From positions 1,798,001 through 1,862,000 of the forward strand of contig NZ_FNSA01000003.1 in the NCBI RefSeq assembly GCF_900104775.1: DNA of 64,000 bases, read 5' to 3'. Positions 54,184-62,959 of the stretch are shown here, piece after piece. The DNA is from Tsukamurella tyrosinosolvens (lineage in GTDB: Bacteria > Actinomycetota > Actinomycetes > Mycobacteriales > Mycobacteriaceae). The notes under the pieces are model-generated. The model was not told where the DNA came from and did no database searches. It was given only the letters and a program-made list of their open reading frames with translations. Each line of letters starts with the position of its first letter. Within the stretch, counting starts at the first letter, position 1. A program made the translations under genes and the position numbers.

Positions 54184-54789
54184 ATGGCTTACGACGAAAC
54201 GGCGGTGAAGGCCGTGATCGCGCCTCACCTGGACGCGGCCGGGCTCGATCTCGAGCAGGTGAAGATCAACAACGCGGGCACGAAGTCGTCCATCGCGGTC
54301 GTCGTGGACAGCGACGCCGGCCCCACGCTCGACGAGCTCGCCGACGTCGCGCGGACGCTCTCCGCCGCGGTCGACGACGCCGACGAGGTCTTCGGCGCCC
54401 AGGCGTTCACCCTCGAGGTCACCACGCCCGGCGCGGAGCGCCCGCTCACCGAGCCCCGCCACTGGCGCCGCGCCCGCGGCCGCCAGGCGGCGATCGAGCT
54501 CGCGGACGGAACGAACCTGCTGGCCCGGATCGGGCCGCTCACGGACGACGGGCCGGACGGCGGGACCACGGTCACCGTCGTCCTGCCCGGGGCGAAGGGG
54601 GCCGCCCCGACGACCCGCGACCTCGACCTCGCGGAGGTGGCCGCGGCCGCCGTCCGGGTCGAGTTCCGCAGGCCGAACCCCAAGGAGATGGAGCTCTCGG
54701 GCATCACGCCCGGGCGCGTGGAGTCGGGTACCGAACCGGAGGACCTGACGGGCGAGGGCGCCGGTGCGGCGCAGAGGAACGAGGACTAG
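54184..54789 (+). CDS. rimP: Ribosome maturation factor RimP
   Basis: This 201-residue protein assists 30S subunit maturation. It has the N-terminal domain AAGLDLEQVKINNAG and VVVDSDAGPTLDELADVARTLS, the central LEVTTPGAERPLTEPRHWRRARG and a C-terminal SH3-like domain. The last 25 residues are an acidic tail. AGGGAGG lies before ATG 54184. nusA begins immediately after its stop. Confidence 0.95.
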   Translation: MAYDETAVKAVIAPHLDAAGLDLEQVKINNAGTKSSIAVVVDSDAGPTLDELADVARTLSAAVDDADEVFGAQAFTLEVTTPGAERPLTEPRHWRRARGRQAAIELADGTNLLARIGPLTDDGPDGGTTVTVVLPGAKGAAPTTRDLDLAEVAAAAVRVEFRRPNPKEMELSGITPGRVESGTEPEDLTGEGAGAAQRNED

Positions 54790-55794
54790 ATGAACATCGA
54801 CATGGCGACCCTGCGGGCGATCGAGGCGGAGAAGGACATCTCCGTGGAGACCGTCATCGAGGCGATCCAGGTGGCCCTCCTCACCGCCTACAAGCACACC
54901 GACGGGCACGAGCCGCACGCGCGGATCGACGTCAACCGCCGCACCGGCGAGGTGAAGGTGCTCGCGCAGGAGCTCGACACCGACGGCAACATCATCACCG
55001 AGTGGGACGACACCCCCGAGGGCTTCGGCCGCATCGCCGCGGACTCGGCGCGGCAGCTCATCACGCAGCGCCTCCGCGACGCCGAGAACGACCGCACGTT
55101 CGGCGAGTTCGCGGTCTACGAGGGCGAGGTCGTCTCCGGTGTGGTGCAGGCCGACGCCCGCGCCGCGGCCCGCGGTTTCGTCGTGGTCCGGATCGGCGGC
55201 GAGCGCGAGGGCCACGAGGGCCTGCTGCCGCCCGCCGAGCAGGTGCCGGGGGAGAGCTACAACCACGGCGACCGGATGAAGTTCTACGTCGTCGGCGTCA
55301 GCCGCGGCCAGCGCGGCACGCAGATCACCCTGTCGCGCACCCACCCGAACCTGGTGAAGAAGCTCTTCGCGCTCGAGGTCCCCGAGATCGCCGACGGCAG
55401 CGTCGAGATCACCTCGGTGGCGCGCGAGGCGGGCCACCGCTCGAAGATCGCGGTGCGCACCTCCGTCGCCGGCCTCAACGCCAAGGGTGCCTGCATCGGC
55501 CCGATGGGCCAGCGCGTGCGGAACGTGATGAGCGACCTCGAGGGCGAGAAGATCGACATCATCTCCTACGACGACGACCCCGCGGTCTTCGTCGGTAACG
55601 CCCTGTCGCCGTCGTCGGTGGTGTCGGTGACCATCGTCGACGCCAAGGAGAAGGCCGCCCGCGTGGTGGTCCCCGACTTCAAGCTGTCGCTCGCGATCGG
55701 CAAGGAGGGGCAGAACGCCCGCCTCGCCGCCCGGCTCACCGGCTGGCGGATCGACATCCGCTCGGACGCGGAGAGTGCGCCGCGAGGTGAGTAG
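54790..55794 (+). CDS. nusA: Transcription elongation/termination factor NusA
   Basis: This 334-residue protein binds RNA polymerase and nascent RNA. It has an N-terminal polymerase-binding domain, an S1 domain (about 110-180, with [19 protein letters not shown]) and two KH domains with [20 protein letters not shown] and [19 protein letters not shown]. The C-terminal acidic repeats of E. coli NusA are absent, as usual in actinobacteria. ATG 54790 directly abuts the rimP stop. Confidence 0.96.
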   Translation: MNIDMATLRAIEAEKDISVETVIEAIQVALLTAYKHTDGHEPHARIDVNRRTGEVKVLAQELDTDGNIITEWDDTPEGFGRIAADSARQLITQRLRDAENDRTFGEFAVYEGEVVSGVVQADARAAARGFVVVRIGGEREGHEGLLPPAEQVPGESYNHGDRMKFYVVGVSRGQRGTQITLSRTHPNLVKKLFALEVPEIADGSVEITSVAREAGHRSKIAVRTSVAGLNAKGACIGPMGQRVRNVMSDLEGEKIDIISYDDDPAVFVGNALSPSSVVSVTIVDAKEKAARVVVPDFKLSLAIGKEGQNARLAARLTGWRIDIRSDAESAPRGE

Positions 55795-56092
55795 GAGGCC
55801 GGGCGGGAACCCCGGCTCCGGGGCCGGCCCCCGCGCGGCCGGCGACGTCCCGGGGCCGGTCCGCACCTGCATCGGGTGCCGGCGCCGGGCGCCCGCGACC
55901 GAGCTGATCCGGGTCGTCGCCTCCGACGAGGTCGACGGTGCGCGCACCGTGGTCGTGGACGAGCGGCGCCGCCTCCCGGGCCGCGGCGCGTGGCTGCACG
56001 ACGATCCGTCGTGCCGGGAGCAGGCCCGGAAGAGAAACGCGTTCCGCCGGGCGCTCCGGGTTTCGGGGCCGTTGGACGACTCCCTGCGGTGA
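55787..56092 (+). CDS. YlxR family RNA-binding protein
   Basis: This protein of about 101 residues has the YlxR motif [19 protein letters not shown] and the later [19 protein letters not shown]. YlxR proteins lie between nusA and infB in most Gram-positives and have been linked to RNA binding and RNase P regulation. The first 25 residues are Gly/Pro-rich and unconserved. GTG 55787 overlaps the nusA stop by eight bases; GTG 55775 is an alternative. Confidence 0.88.
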   Translation: MSRRPGGNPGSGAGPRAAGDVPGPVRTCIGCRRRAPATELIRVVASDEVDGARTVVVDERRRLPGRGAWLHDDPSCREQARKRNAFRRALRVSGPLDDSLR

Positions 56093-56291
56093 ATCGACTT
56101 GCACGGACGCGCTATGCTTATGAGCGGTCTGAAGACGGTTGGTCTTTCCCAAGGCCCACCTACTCGGAGATGAAGGAATCGAGCTGAAGACATGAGCACA
56201 CCGTGAAGCACCAGCGATGAACGGCAATCGGAGTAACTAACCGAGGTCGGCGGGACCAGTGATGCCCTCGACCTCACATTTGAGGAGAAGA
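56093..56291 (+). promoter_or_regulatory. infB leader with candidate promoter and mini-ORFs
   Basis: This 199-base gap is unusually long for the operon and less GC-rich. TATGCT at 56113-56118 is a possible -10. Three short open frames with ATG starts lie in it: 56120-56173 (17 codons), 56192-56206 (4 codons) and 56217-56240 (7 codons). No conserved RNA motif is recognised. TGAGGAG at 56281-56287 is the infB ribosome site. Confidence 0.35.
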
Positions 56292-59108
56292 GTGGCAGGC
56301 AAGGCCCGCGTGCACGAGTTGGCTAAAGAGCTCGGTGTCACCAGCAAGGAAGTTCTCGCACGGCTCAGTGAGCAGGGCGAGTTCGTGAAGTCCGCGTCGT
56401 CGACGGTGGAAGCCCCCGTCGCGCGACGCCTGCGCGAGTCGTACGGATCCAAGTCCGACGCAGGCGCGAAGCCGGGCCCCGCCCCGGCCAAGAAGCCCGG
56501 CCCCGCGGCCGCGAGCACCCCCGCAGCCCCGGCGCCCGCCGCGGATGCACCCCGTCCCACGTCGGCCCGTCCCGGCCCGCGCCCCGCGGCGCCGGCCGCG
56601 CCCGAGCCGACCCCCGAGCCCGCCGCACCGGCGGCCCCCGCCGCGAGCGCCGCACCGTCGGAGCCCGAGGCCCGTCCCGCGGCTCCCGGCGCACGCCCGG
56701 GCCCGCGCCCGGCCGGCCCCAAGCCCGGCCCGCGCACCCCGAAGGTGGGCAACAACCCGTTCTCCTCGCAGGCTCCCGTCGAGCGTGCGCCGCGTCCGCA
56801 GCCGGGCCCCGGCGGCCCGCGTCCGCAGGGCGGCGCGCGTCCGGCTCCCGGCCAGGGCGGTCCCCGTCCCCAGGGCGGCGCGCGTCCGGCTCCCGGCCAG
56901 GGCGGTCCCCGTCCCCAGGGCGGTCGCCCCGCGGCCGGTCCCGGCGGCCCGCGTCCGACCCCCGGCAGCATGCCTCCGCGCCCGACCCCGGGTGCGATGC
57001 CCGCGCGCGCCGCACGTCCGGCCGCGCAGGGCCGTCCCGGCCCCGGTGGTCGTGGCGGGCCCGGCGGTCGTCCCGGCGGCGGTGGCGGCGGCTACCGCGG
57101 TGGGCCCGGCGGCGGCACCGGTACCGGTGCGCCCGCGGGCGGTTTCCGGGGTCGTCCCGGTGGCGGCGGCGGTCGTGGTCGTCCCGGCGGCACCGCGGGT
57201 GCATTCGGTCGTCCCGGTGGCGCTCCGCGTCGTGGCCGTAAGTCGAAGCGGGCGAAACGCGCCGAGTACGAGAACATGCAGGCGCCGATCGCCGGTGGCG
57301 TCCGGTTGCCCCGCGGCCAGGGCGAGACGATCCGTCTCGCTCGCGGCGCGTCGCTGAGCGACTTCGCGGAGAAGATCGACGCGAACCCGGCATCGCTGGT
57401 CCAGGCGCTGTTCAACCTGGGCGAGATGGTCACCGCCACCCAGTCGGTGAACGAGGAGACCCTCGTGCTGCTGGGCGAGGAGATGAACTACGTCGTCCAG
57501 GTCGTCAGCCCGGAGGACGAGGACCGCGAGCTGCTCGACAGCTTCGACCTCACCTACGGCGAGGACGAGGGCGGCGAGGACGACCTCGAGCAGCGCCCGC
57601 CGGTGGTCACCGTCATGGGCCACGTCGATCACGGTAAGACCCGACTGCTCGACACGATCCGCAAGGCCAACGTCCGCGAGGGCGAGGCCGGCGGCATCAC
57701 GCAGCACATCGGTGCCTACCAGGTGCTCACGGAGCTCGACGGCAACGAGCGCCTCATCACGTTCATCGACACCCCGGGTCACGAGGCGTTCACCGCCATG
57801 CGTGCCCGTGGTGCGAAGGCCACCGACCTCGCGATCCTCGTGGTCGCGGCCGACGACGGCGTCATGCCGCAGACGGTGGAGGCCATCAACCACGCGCAGG
57901 CGGCCGACGTGCCGATCGTCGTCGCGGTGAACAAGATCGACAAGGAGGGCGCGCAGCCGGAGAAGATCCGCGGCCAGCTCACCGAGTACGGCCTGGTTCC
58001 CGAGGAGTACGGCGGCGACACCATGTTCGTCGACATCTCCGCGAAGCAGGGCACGAACGTCGAGGCGCTGCTCGAAGCGGTGCTGCTGACCGCCGACGCC
58101 TCGCTGGACCTGCGGGCCAACCCCGACATGGACGCGCAGGGCGTCGCGATCGAGGCGCACCTCGACCGCGGCCGCGGCCCGGTGGCCACCGTGCTCATCC
58201 AGCGCGGCACCCTGCGGGTCGGCGACTCGATCGTCGCGGGCGACGCCTACGGTCGCGTGCGGCGCATGGTCGACGAGAACGGCGATGACATCACGGAGGC
58301 GACCCCGTCGCGCCCGGCGCAGGTCATCGGCTTCACCTCGGTGCCCGGGGCGGGCGACAACCTGCTGGTGGTCGACGAGGACCGGATCGCTCGGCAGATC
58401 GCCGACCGGCGCGCGGCGCGCAAGCGCAACGCCCTGGCCGCGCGCTCGCGCAAGCGGGTCTCGCTCGAGGACCTGGATGCCGCGCTGAAGGAGACCAGCC
58501 AGCTCAACCTCATCCTCAAGGGCGACAACTCGGGCACCGTGGAGGCGCTCGAGGAGGCCCTGCTGGGGATCGAGGTCGACGACGAGGTGCAGCTGCGCGT
58601 CATCGACCGCGGCGTCGGTGGCGTGACCGAGACCAACGTCAACCTGGCGTCGGCGTCGAACGCGATCATCATCGCCTTCAACGTGCGCGCCGAGGGCAAG
58701 GCCACGGAGCTCGCCAACCGCGAGGGCGTCGAGATCCGCTACTACTCGGTGATCTACCAGGCGATCGACGAGGTCGAGGCCGCGCTCAAGGGCATGCTCA
58801 AGCCGGTCTACGAGGAGAAGGAGCTCGGCCAGGCGGAGATCCGCGCGATCTTCAAGTCGTCCAAGGTGGGCAACATCGCGGGTTGCATGGTCCAGTCCGG
58901 CATCATGCGCCGCAACGCGAAGGCGCGCCTGCTCCGCGACTCGACGGTCGTGGCCGAGAACCTCACGGTCACGTCGCTCAAGCGCGAGAAGGACGACGCG
59001 ACCGAGGTCCGCGAGGGCTACGAATGCGGTCTGACGCTCTCGTACTCCGACATCAAGATCGGCGACGTGATCGAGACCTACGAGTTGGTCGAGAAGCCGC
59101 GCGACTGA
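56292..59108 (+). CDS. infB: Translation initiation factor IF-2
   Basis: This 938-residue GTPase brings initiator tRNA to the 30S subunit. The N-terminal IF2_N motif [20 protein letters not shown] is followed by a Pro/Ala/Gly/Arg low-complexity region (about residues 60-330) with [15 protein letters not shown] repeats. The G domain has GHVDHGKT (about 444), DTPGHEAFT and NKIDKEG, and domains II-IV follow. GTG 56292 with TGAGGAG upstream gives the family start VAGKARVHE; an ATG at 56259 would add 11 residues. Confidence 0.96.
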   Translation: MAGKARVHELAKELGVTSKEVLARLSEQGEFVKSASSTVEAPVARRLRESYGSKSDAGAKPGPAPAKKPGPAAASTPAAPAPAADAPRPTSARPGPRPAAPAAPEPTPEPAAPAAPAASAAPSEPEARPAAPGARPGPRPAGPKPGPRTPKVGNNPFSSQAPVERAPRPQPGPGGPRPQGGARPAPGQGGPRPQGGARPAPGQGGPRPQGGRPAAGPGGPRPTPGSMPPRPTPGAMPARAARPAAQGRPGPGGRGGPGGRPGGGGGGYRGGPGGGTGTGAPAGGFRGRPGGGGGRGRPGGTAGAFGRPGGAPRRGRKSKRAKRAEYENMQAPIAGGVRLPRGQGETIRLARGASLSDFAEKIDANPASLVQALFNLGEMVTATQSVNEETLVLLGEEMNYVVQVVSPEDEDRELLDSFDLTYGEDEGGEDDLEQRPPVVTVMGHVDHGKTRLLDTIRKANVREGEAGGITQHIGAYQVLTELDGNERLITFIDTPGHEAFTAMRARGAKATDLAILVVAADDGVMPQTVEAINHAQAADVPIVVAVNKIDKEGAQPEKIRGQLTEYGLVPEEYGGDTMFVDISAKQGTNVEALLEAVLLTADASLDLRANPDMDAQGVAIEAHLDRGRGPVATVLIQRGTLRVGDSIVAGDAYGRVRRMVDENGDDITEATPSRPAQVIGFTSVPGAGDNLLVVDEDRIARQIADRRAARKRNALAARSRKRVSLEDLDAALKETSQLNLILKGDNSGTVEALEEALLGIEVDDEVQLRVIDRGVGGVTETNVNLASASNAIIIAFNVRAEGKATELANREGVEIRYYSVIYQAIDEVEAALKGMLKPVYEEKELGQAEIRAIFKSSKVGNIAGCMVQSGIMRRNAKARLLRDSTVVAENLTVTSLKREKDDATEVREGYECGLTLSYSDIKIGDVIETYELVEKPRD

Positions 59109-59189
59109 TGTTCCTCCGGCCGGGTGCGGCCGGCGCGATCTGCGCCGGCCGCACCCGCCGACTATCCCCAGGGCCGGGTGGCCCGACTG

Positions 59190-59480
59190 ATGTTCACAGG
59201 TGTCATTGAGATCGACCTGCTCCTGGGCGACGTGCATTCGCTCAAGCACAAGCGCTCCGTGCTCCGGCCCATCCTCGCCGAGCTGCGCCGATTCTCCGTC
59301 AGCGCGGCCGAGGTGGGGTATCAGGACCTGCATCGCCGCGCCGTCGTCGGCGTCGGCCTCGTCGGTCCGGACGCCGGTCACGTCGGCGACGTGCTCGATC
59401 GTTGCGAACGCACTGTCGCGGGGCACCCCGAGGTGGAATTGTTGTCGGTGCGGCGGCGCCTCTGGGGTCCGGAGGACTGA
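59190..59480 (+). CDS. DUF503 family protein
   Basis: This 96-residue protein matches DUF503: IEIDLLLGDVHSLKHKRSVL, then VSAAEVGYQDLHRRAVVGV. The gene usually lies between infB and rbfA in Gram-positives and is often annotated YlxP. It is presumed to act in ribosome or translation biology; the role is unproven. ATG 59190 or GTG 59178 may be the start. Confidence 0.88.
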   Translation: MFTGVIEIDLLLGDVHSLKHKRSVLRPILAELRRFSVSAAEVGYQDLHRRAVVGVGLVGPDAGHVGDVLDRCERTVAGHPEVELLSVRRRLWGPED

Positions 59481-59622
59481 CGCACCCGCGCGACACGGGA
59501 TTGAGTGCGGTCGACGCAGGTGCCGAGACCGCAGTGCCGCACCGGGATATGCTCGCTGTTCCATCGGTTGATCACACCGTTCCGCCGATTGATCGTTCGA
59601 CGTGTTAAGGGAGGGACTGGCC

Positions 59623-60090
59623 ATGGCTGACCCGGCACGGGCCGCTCGGCTCGCCAAGCGGATCGGGACCATCGTCGCGACCGCGATCGAGCACGACATC
59701 AAGGATCCGCGGCTCGACTACGTCACCGTCACCGACACCCGCGTGACCAACGACCTGCACGATGCGACGGTCTTCTACACCGTCATGGGCCCGACCCTCG
59801 ACGTCGAGCCCGACTACGAGGCGGCCGCCGCCGGCCTGGAGAAGGCCCGCGGCCAGCTCCGCAGCAAGGTCGGGGCCGGTACCGGCGTGCGATTCACGCC
59901 GACCCTGCGCTTCGAGCTCGACGGGGTCCCCGCCGCCGTCGCGAACATGGAGGCGCTGCTCGCCAAGGCTCGCGAGCAGGACGAGCGGGTCGCGGCCGTG
60001 GCCGCCACCGCGAAGCCCGCGGGCGAAGCGGACCCGTACAAGCACGACGACGAGGACTCGGACGACGAACCGGACGGGGCCGAGCGGTGA
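59623..60090 (+). CDS. rbfA: Ribosome-binding factor A
   Basis: This 155-residue protein assists late 30S maturation. The KH-like core is [42 protein letters not shown] and [13 protein letters not shown]. It has an extended acidic C-terminal tail after residue 120. AGGGAGG precedes ATG 59623. Its stop overlaps the nrnA start by four bases. Confidence 0.95.
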   Translation: MADPARAARLAKRIGTIVATAIEHDIKDPRLDYVTVTDTRVTNDLHDATVFYTVMGPTLDVEPDYEAAAAGLEKARGQLRSKVGAGTGVRFTPTLRFELDGVPAAVANMEALLAKAREQDERVAAVAATAKPAGEADPYKHDDEDSDDEPDGAER

Positions 60091-61031
60091 CAGACGCCGC
60101 AGTGGCCGCTGCGGCGGCGCTGGACGGTGCGCGCAGCGTGGCGGTGTACTGCCACGTGCGCCCCGACGCCGACACTCTCGGCTCCGGCCTGGGACTCGCG
60201 CGCGTACTGCGCGCCCGGGGCGCGCGCGTCACCGTCAGCCACCCGGGACCGGATCTGCCGTCCGGGATCGGCCTGCTGCCCGGCGTCGACGGCTTCACCG
60301 CGCCGATGGCCGATGCGGAGGTCGCCGTGGCCGTCGACTGCGCCAGCTCGGAGCGGCTCGCGGGACTCGAGGAGTCCTTCCAGGGACATCCGGTGCGGGT
60401 GGTCATCGACCACCACGCGACGAACACCGGGTTCGGCACCGTCGACCTGATCGACCCCGCCGCGAACTGCACGACCGAGCTCGTGCTCGCCGTGATCGAC
60501 GCGCTGGGCGCGGAGCTCGACGCCGGTACCGCCGATTGCCTCTACGCCGGGTTGATCACCGACACCGGCTCGTTCCGGTGGGCCTCGCCCGCCGGTCACG
60601 TCATGGCGAGCCGGCTGCTCGCCGCGGGCGCGCGCGGGCGGGATCTCTCGCGCGACCTGCTCGACAGTCATCCCCGCGCCTGGTTCACCATGGTCGCCGC
60701 GGTGCTGGGCTCGGCGACGGCGGTGCCCGAGGCCTTCGGGGGCCGCGGCGCCGTGTACGCCGTGTGCCGTGCGCAGGATCGCGGGCCGCTCGGATGGGAC
60801 GCCGCGGAGTCGCTGATCGATCTCCTGCGCACCGCCGAGGACTGCGAGGTCGCCGCGCTGTTCAAGGAGAGCGACAGCGGCGAATGGTCCGCCTCGCTCC
60901 GCGCGCGCACGGACCTCGATGTCTCCGAGGTCGCGCGTGGTTTCGGCGGCGGCGGGCATCGGCTCGCCGCGGGGTACTCCGCCGCCGGCTCGGGCGACGA
61001 CGTGGTCGCGGCCTTCCTCGCGCGCGTCTGA
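60087..61031 (+). CDS. nrnA: Bifunctional oligoribonuclease / PAP phosphatase
   Basis: This 314-residue DHH-DHHA1 enzyme degrades short oligoribonucleotides and 3'-phosphoadenosine 5'-phosphate. The manganese-binding motifs are [15 protein letters not shown] (22-36) and [12 protein letters not shown] (about 111); the substrate-binding DHHA1 motif is [15 protein letters not shown] at the end. The same gene follows rbfA in Mycobacterium. GTG 60087 is coupled to rbfA. Confidence 0.93.
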   Translation: MTDAAVAAAAALDGARSVAVYCHVRPDADTLGSGLGLARVLRARGARVTVSHPGPDLPSGIGLLPGVDGFTAPMADAEVAVAVDCASSERLAGLEESFQGHPVRVVIDHHATNTGFGTVDLIDPAANCTTELVLAVIDALGAELDAGTADCLYAGLITDTGSFRWASPAGHVMASRLLAAGARGRDLSRDLLDSHPRAWFTMVAAVLGSATAVPEAFGGRGAVYAVCRAQDRGPLGWDAAESLIDLLRTAEDCEVAALFKESDSGEWSASLRARTDLDVSEVARGFGGGGHRLAAGYSAAGSGDDVVAAFLARV

Positions 61032-61055
61032 TCGCCCGAACGTGACGGGAACCGC

Positions 61056-62411
61056 GTGACCGAGACCGCCTCCGTGCCCGCCGGACTGGGCAGGCGCATC
61101 GTCGGCCAGGCCCTGCCCGCGCTCGGAGTGCTCGCCGCCGAGCCCCTGTACCTGCTCTGGGACACCGCCGTCATCGGCCGCCTGGGGGCGCTGCCGCTGG
61201 CCGGCCTCGCGGTCGGCGGCCTGATCCTGGCGACCGTCTCGACGCAGCTGACCTTCCTCTCGTACGGCACCACGTCGCGGTCGGCCCGCCGGTTCGGCGC
61301 CGGCGACCCCGGCGGCGCGGTCGTCGAGGGCGTGCAGGCGACGTGGATCGCGCTGGCGGTCGGCGGCGTCCTGCTGGCCCTCGTGCAGGGCTTCGCCGGG
61401 CCCGTCACCCGGGCGGTCGCGGGCCGCGAGGAGATCGCCACGGCCGCCGAATCCTGGCTGCGGGTGGCGTCCTTCGGGATCCCCCTGATCCTCATCACCA
61501 TGGCCGGGAACGGCTGGCTCCGGGGTGTCCAGCGGCCCCGCGCGCCCCTGGTCTTCGTGCTGGTCGGGCTCGGCCTGTCGACGGTGCTGTGTCCCGCCCT
61601 GGTCTTTGGCTGGGGCGGCGTCCCCGAGTTGGGCCTGGTCGGCTCCGCGTGGGCGAACCTGGCCGGACAGGTCGTGAGCGGGGTGCTGTTCCTCGGAGCC
61701 GTCGTGCGCGCGGCCGGGGCGGCCGGCGGCGGCGTGATCACGGCGCTGCGCCCGCGGCCGGACCTGGTGCGCGCGCAGCTGGTGCTGGGGCGCGACCTGA
61801 TCGTGCGCAGTCTCTCGTTCCAGGTGTGCTTCGTCTCGGCCGGCGCGGTGGCCGCGCGGGCGGGCGCGCAGTACGTGGGCGCGCACCAGATCGCGATGCA
61901 GCTCTGGAACTTCGTGGCACTCGTGCTGGACTCGCTCGCCATCGCCGCGCAGACGCTCGTGGGGGCGGCCCTCGGGGCGGGGGACACGGGTGCGGCACGG
62001 TCCCTGGGCCGCCGGGTCACGGTGTGGTCCACCGCGTTCGCGGTGGGGATCGCGGCGGCGCTCGCCGCGCTGCAGGGCACCCTGCCGCGCCTGTTCACCA
62101 CCGATGCCGCGGTGCTCGACGCCCTGACGGTGCCGTGGTGGTTCCTCGTCGGGATGATCCCGATCGCGGGCGTGGTGTTCGCCCTCGACGGGGTGCTGCT
62201 CGGCGCCGCGGACGCCGCGTACCTGAGGACCGCGACGATGGCGGCGGCCCTCGTCGGCTTCCTGCCGTTGATCTGGCTGTCCTACGCCTTCGGGTGGGGG
62301 CTGGCGGGGATCTGGTCCGGCCTCGCCGCGTTCATGGTGCTGCGGTGCGCGGCGGTGGTGCTGCGCTTCCTGGGGCACCGATGGGAACGGGTGGGCACCG
62401 CGCCGAGCTGA
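61056..62411 (+). CDS. dinF: MATE family efflux transporter (DinF-like)
   Basis: This 451-residue polytopic protein has about twelve helices and MATE features: GQALPALGVLAAEPLYLLWDTAVIG, ALPLAGLAVGG and YVGAHQIAMQLWNFVALVLD. It exports organic cations or damage products with a cation gradient. It follows nrnA by 24 bases as in Mycobacterium and ends the operon. GTG 61056 is the start. Confidence 0.92.
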   Translation: MTETASVPAGLGRRIVGQALPALGVLAAEPLYLLWDTAVIGRLGALPLAGLAVGGLILATVSTQLTFLSYGTTSRSARRFGAGDPGGAVVEGVQATWIALAVGGVLLALVQGFAGPVTRAVAGREEIATAAESWLRVASFGIPLILITMAGNGWLRGVQRPRAPLVFVLVGLGLSTVLCPALVFGWGGVPELGLVGSAWANLAGQVVSGVLFLGAVVRAAGAAGGGVITALRPRPDLVRAQLVLGRDLIVRSLSFQVCFVSAGAVAARAGAQYVGAHQIAMQLWNFVALVLDSLAIAAQTLVGAALGAGDTGAARSLGRRVTVWSTAFAVGIAAALAALQGTLPRLFTTDAAVLDALTVPWWFLVGMIPIAGVVFALDGVLLGAADAAYLRTATMAAALVGFLPLIWLSYAFGWGLAGIWSGLAAFMVLRCAAVVLRFLGHRWERVGTAPS

Positions 62412-62433
62412 CAGGCTTGCAATGCGGCCCTGA

Positions 62434-62445
62434 ATACGATCGTAT
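62434..62445. promoter_or_regulatory. 12-bp palindrome upstream of a small lipoprotein gene
   Basis: ATACGATCGTAT is a perfect palindrome, flanked by TTGCA/TGCAA-type half-sites (TTGCAA at 62416-62421 and TTGCAT at 62447-62452). It overlaps the most upstream possible start (62444) of the following gene, so it may be an operator. Confidence 0.35.
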
Positions 62446-62452
62446 GTTGCAT

Positions 62453-62884
62453 ATGGCATTCACTGTGATCACGAGCACGGCCGCGTTCCGCAGGACCCTC
62501 GCCGGTGCGGCGGTCGTCGCGGCGTGCGGCGCCGCGGTGGCCTGCGCCCCGTCCGATCCCGAGTCGGTGCCCTCGTTCACCGTGAATCCCTCGGCGGCGC
62601 AGAGCGCGCCCGCGAGCCCGTCGTCGGCGTCCGCGTCCGCGTCGTCGTCCGCGGCGGCCACCACCACGGCGCCGGCCCCGGCGGTCACCGAGGACCAGCC
62701 CGCCGGTGGCGGCGGGCAGTACACGGCGCCCACCACGACCTACCCGACGGCGGAGACCACCACCGCCGCACCGACGACCACGCAGCCCTACCCCACGACC
62801 GTGGTGATCCCGCCCGGCATCGACCTGCCGCCGGGCGCGCCCCGCACCATCACGATCCCGCCGGGCCTGCCCTTCCCGCGCTGA
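62453..62884 (+). CDS. Small exported Pro/Thr/Ser-rich protein, possible lipoprotein
   Basis: I do not recognise this 143-residue protein. It starts with a signal peptide that ends near Cys31 (AAVACAPSD), a weak lipobox. Almost all of the mature part is Ser/Ala then Thr/Pro-rich (TTTYPTAETTTAAPTTTQP) and it ends with IDLPPGAPRTITIPPGLPF. It lacks a folded domain, so a cell-wall spacer role is plausible. ATG 62453 or ATG 62444 could be the start. Confidence 0.6.
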   Translation: MAFTVITSTAAFRRTLAGAAVVAACGAAVACAPSDPESVPSFTVNPSAAQSAPASPSSASASASSSAAATTTAPAPAVTEDQPAGGGGQYTAPTTTYPTAETTTAAPTTTQPYPTTVVIPPGIDLPPGAPRTITIPPGLPFPR

Positions 62885-62898
62885 CCCCGCGCACGCCG

Positions 62899-62946
62899 CG
62901 GCCCCGGGGCGGACGGCGGGTTCGCCGAGGCCGCTTCCCGGGGCCG
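62899..62946. terminator. Bidirectional hairpin between convergent genes
   Basis: CGGCCCCGGG (62899-62908) is inverted at 62937-62946. The 28-base centre folds further (CGG..GGCG-ggtt-CGCC..CCG). It lies between the small lipoprotein stop and the formamidase stop. Confidence 0.55.
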
Positions 62947-62959
62947 GGCACGACGAGGA

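Noticed and set aside
56274-59702. Open frame of 1142 codons antisense to infB
   Set aside because: No recognisable domain; composition reflects the low-complexity and GC-rich infB region.
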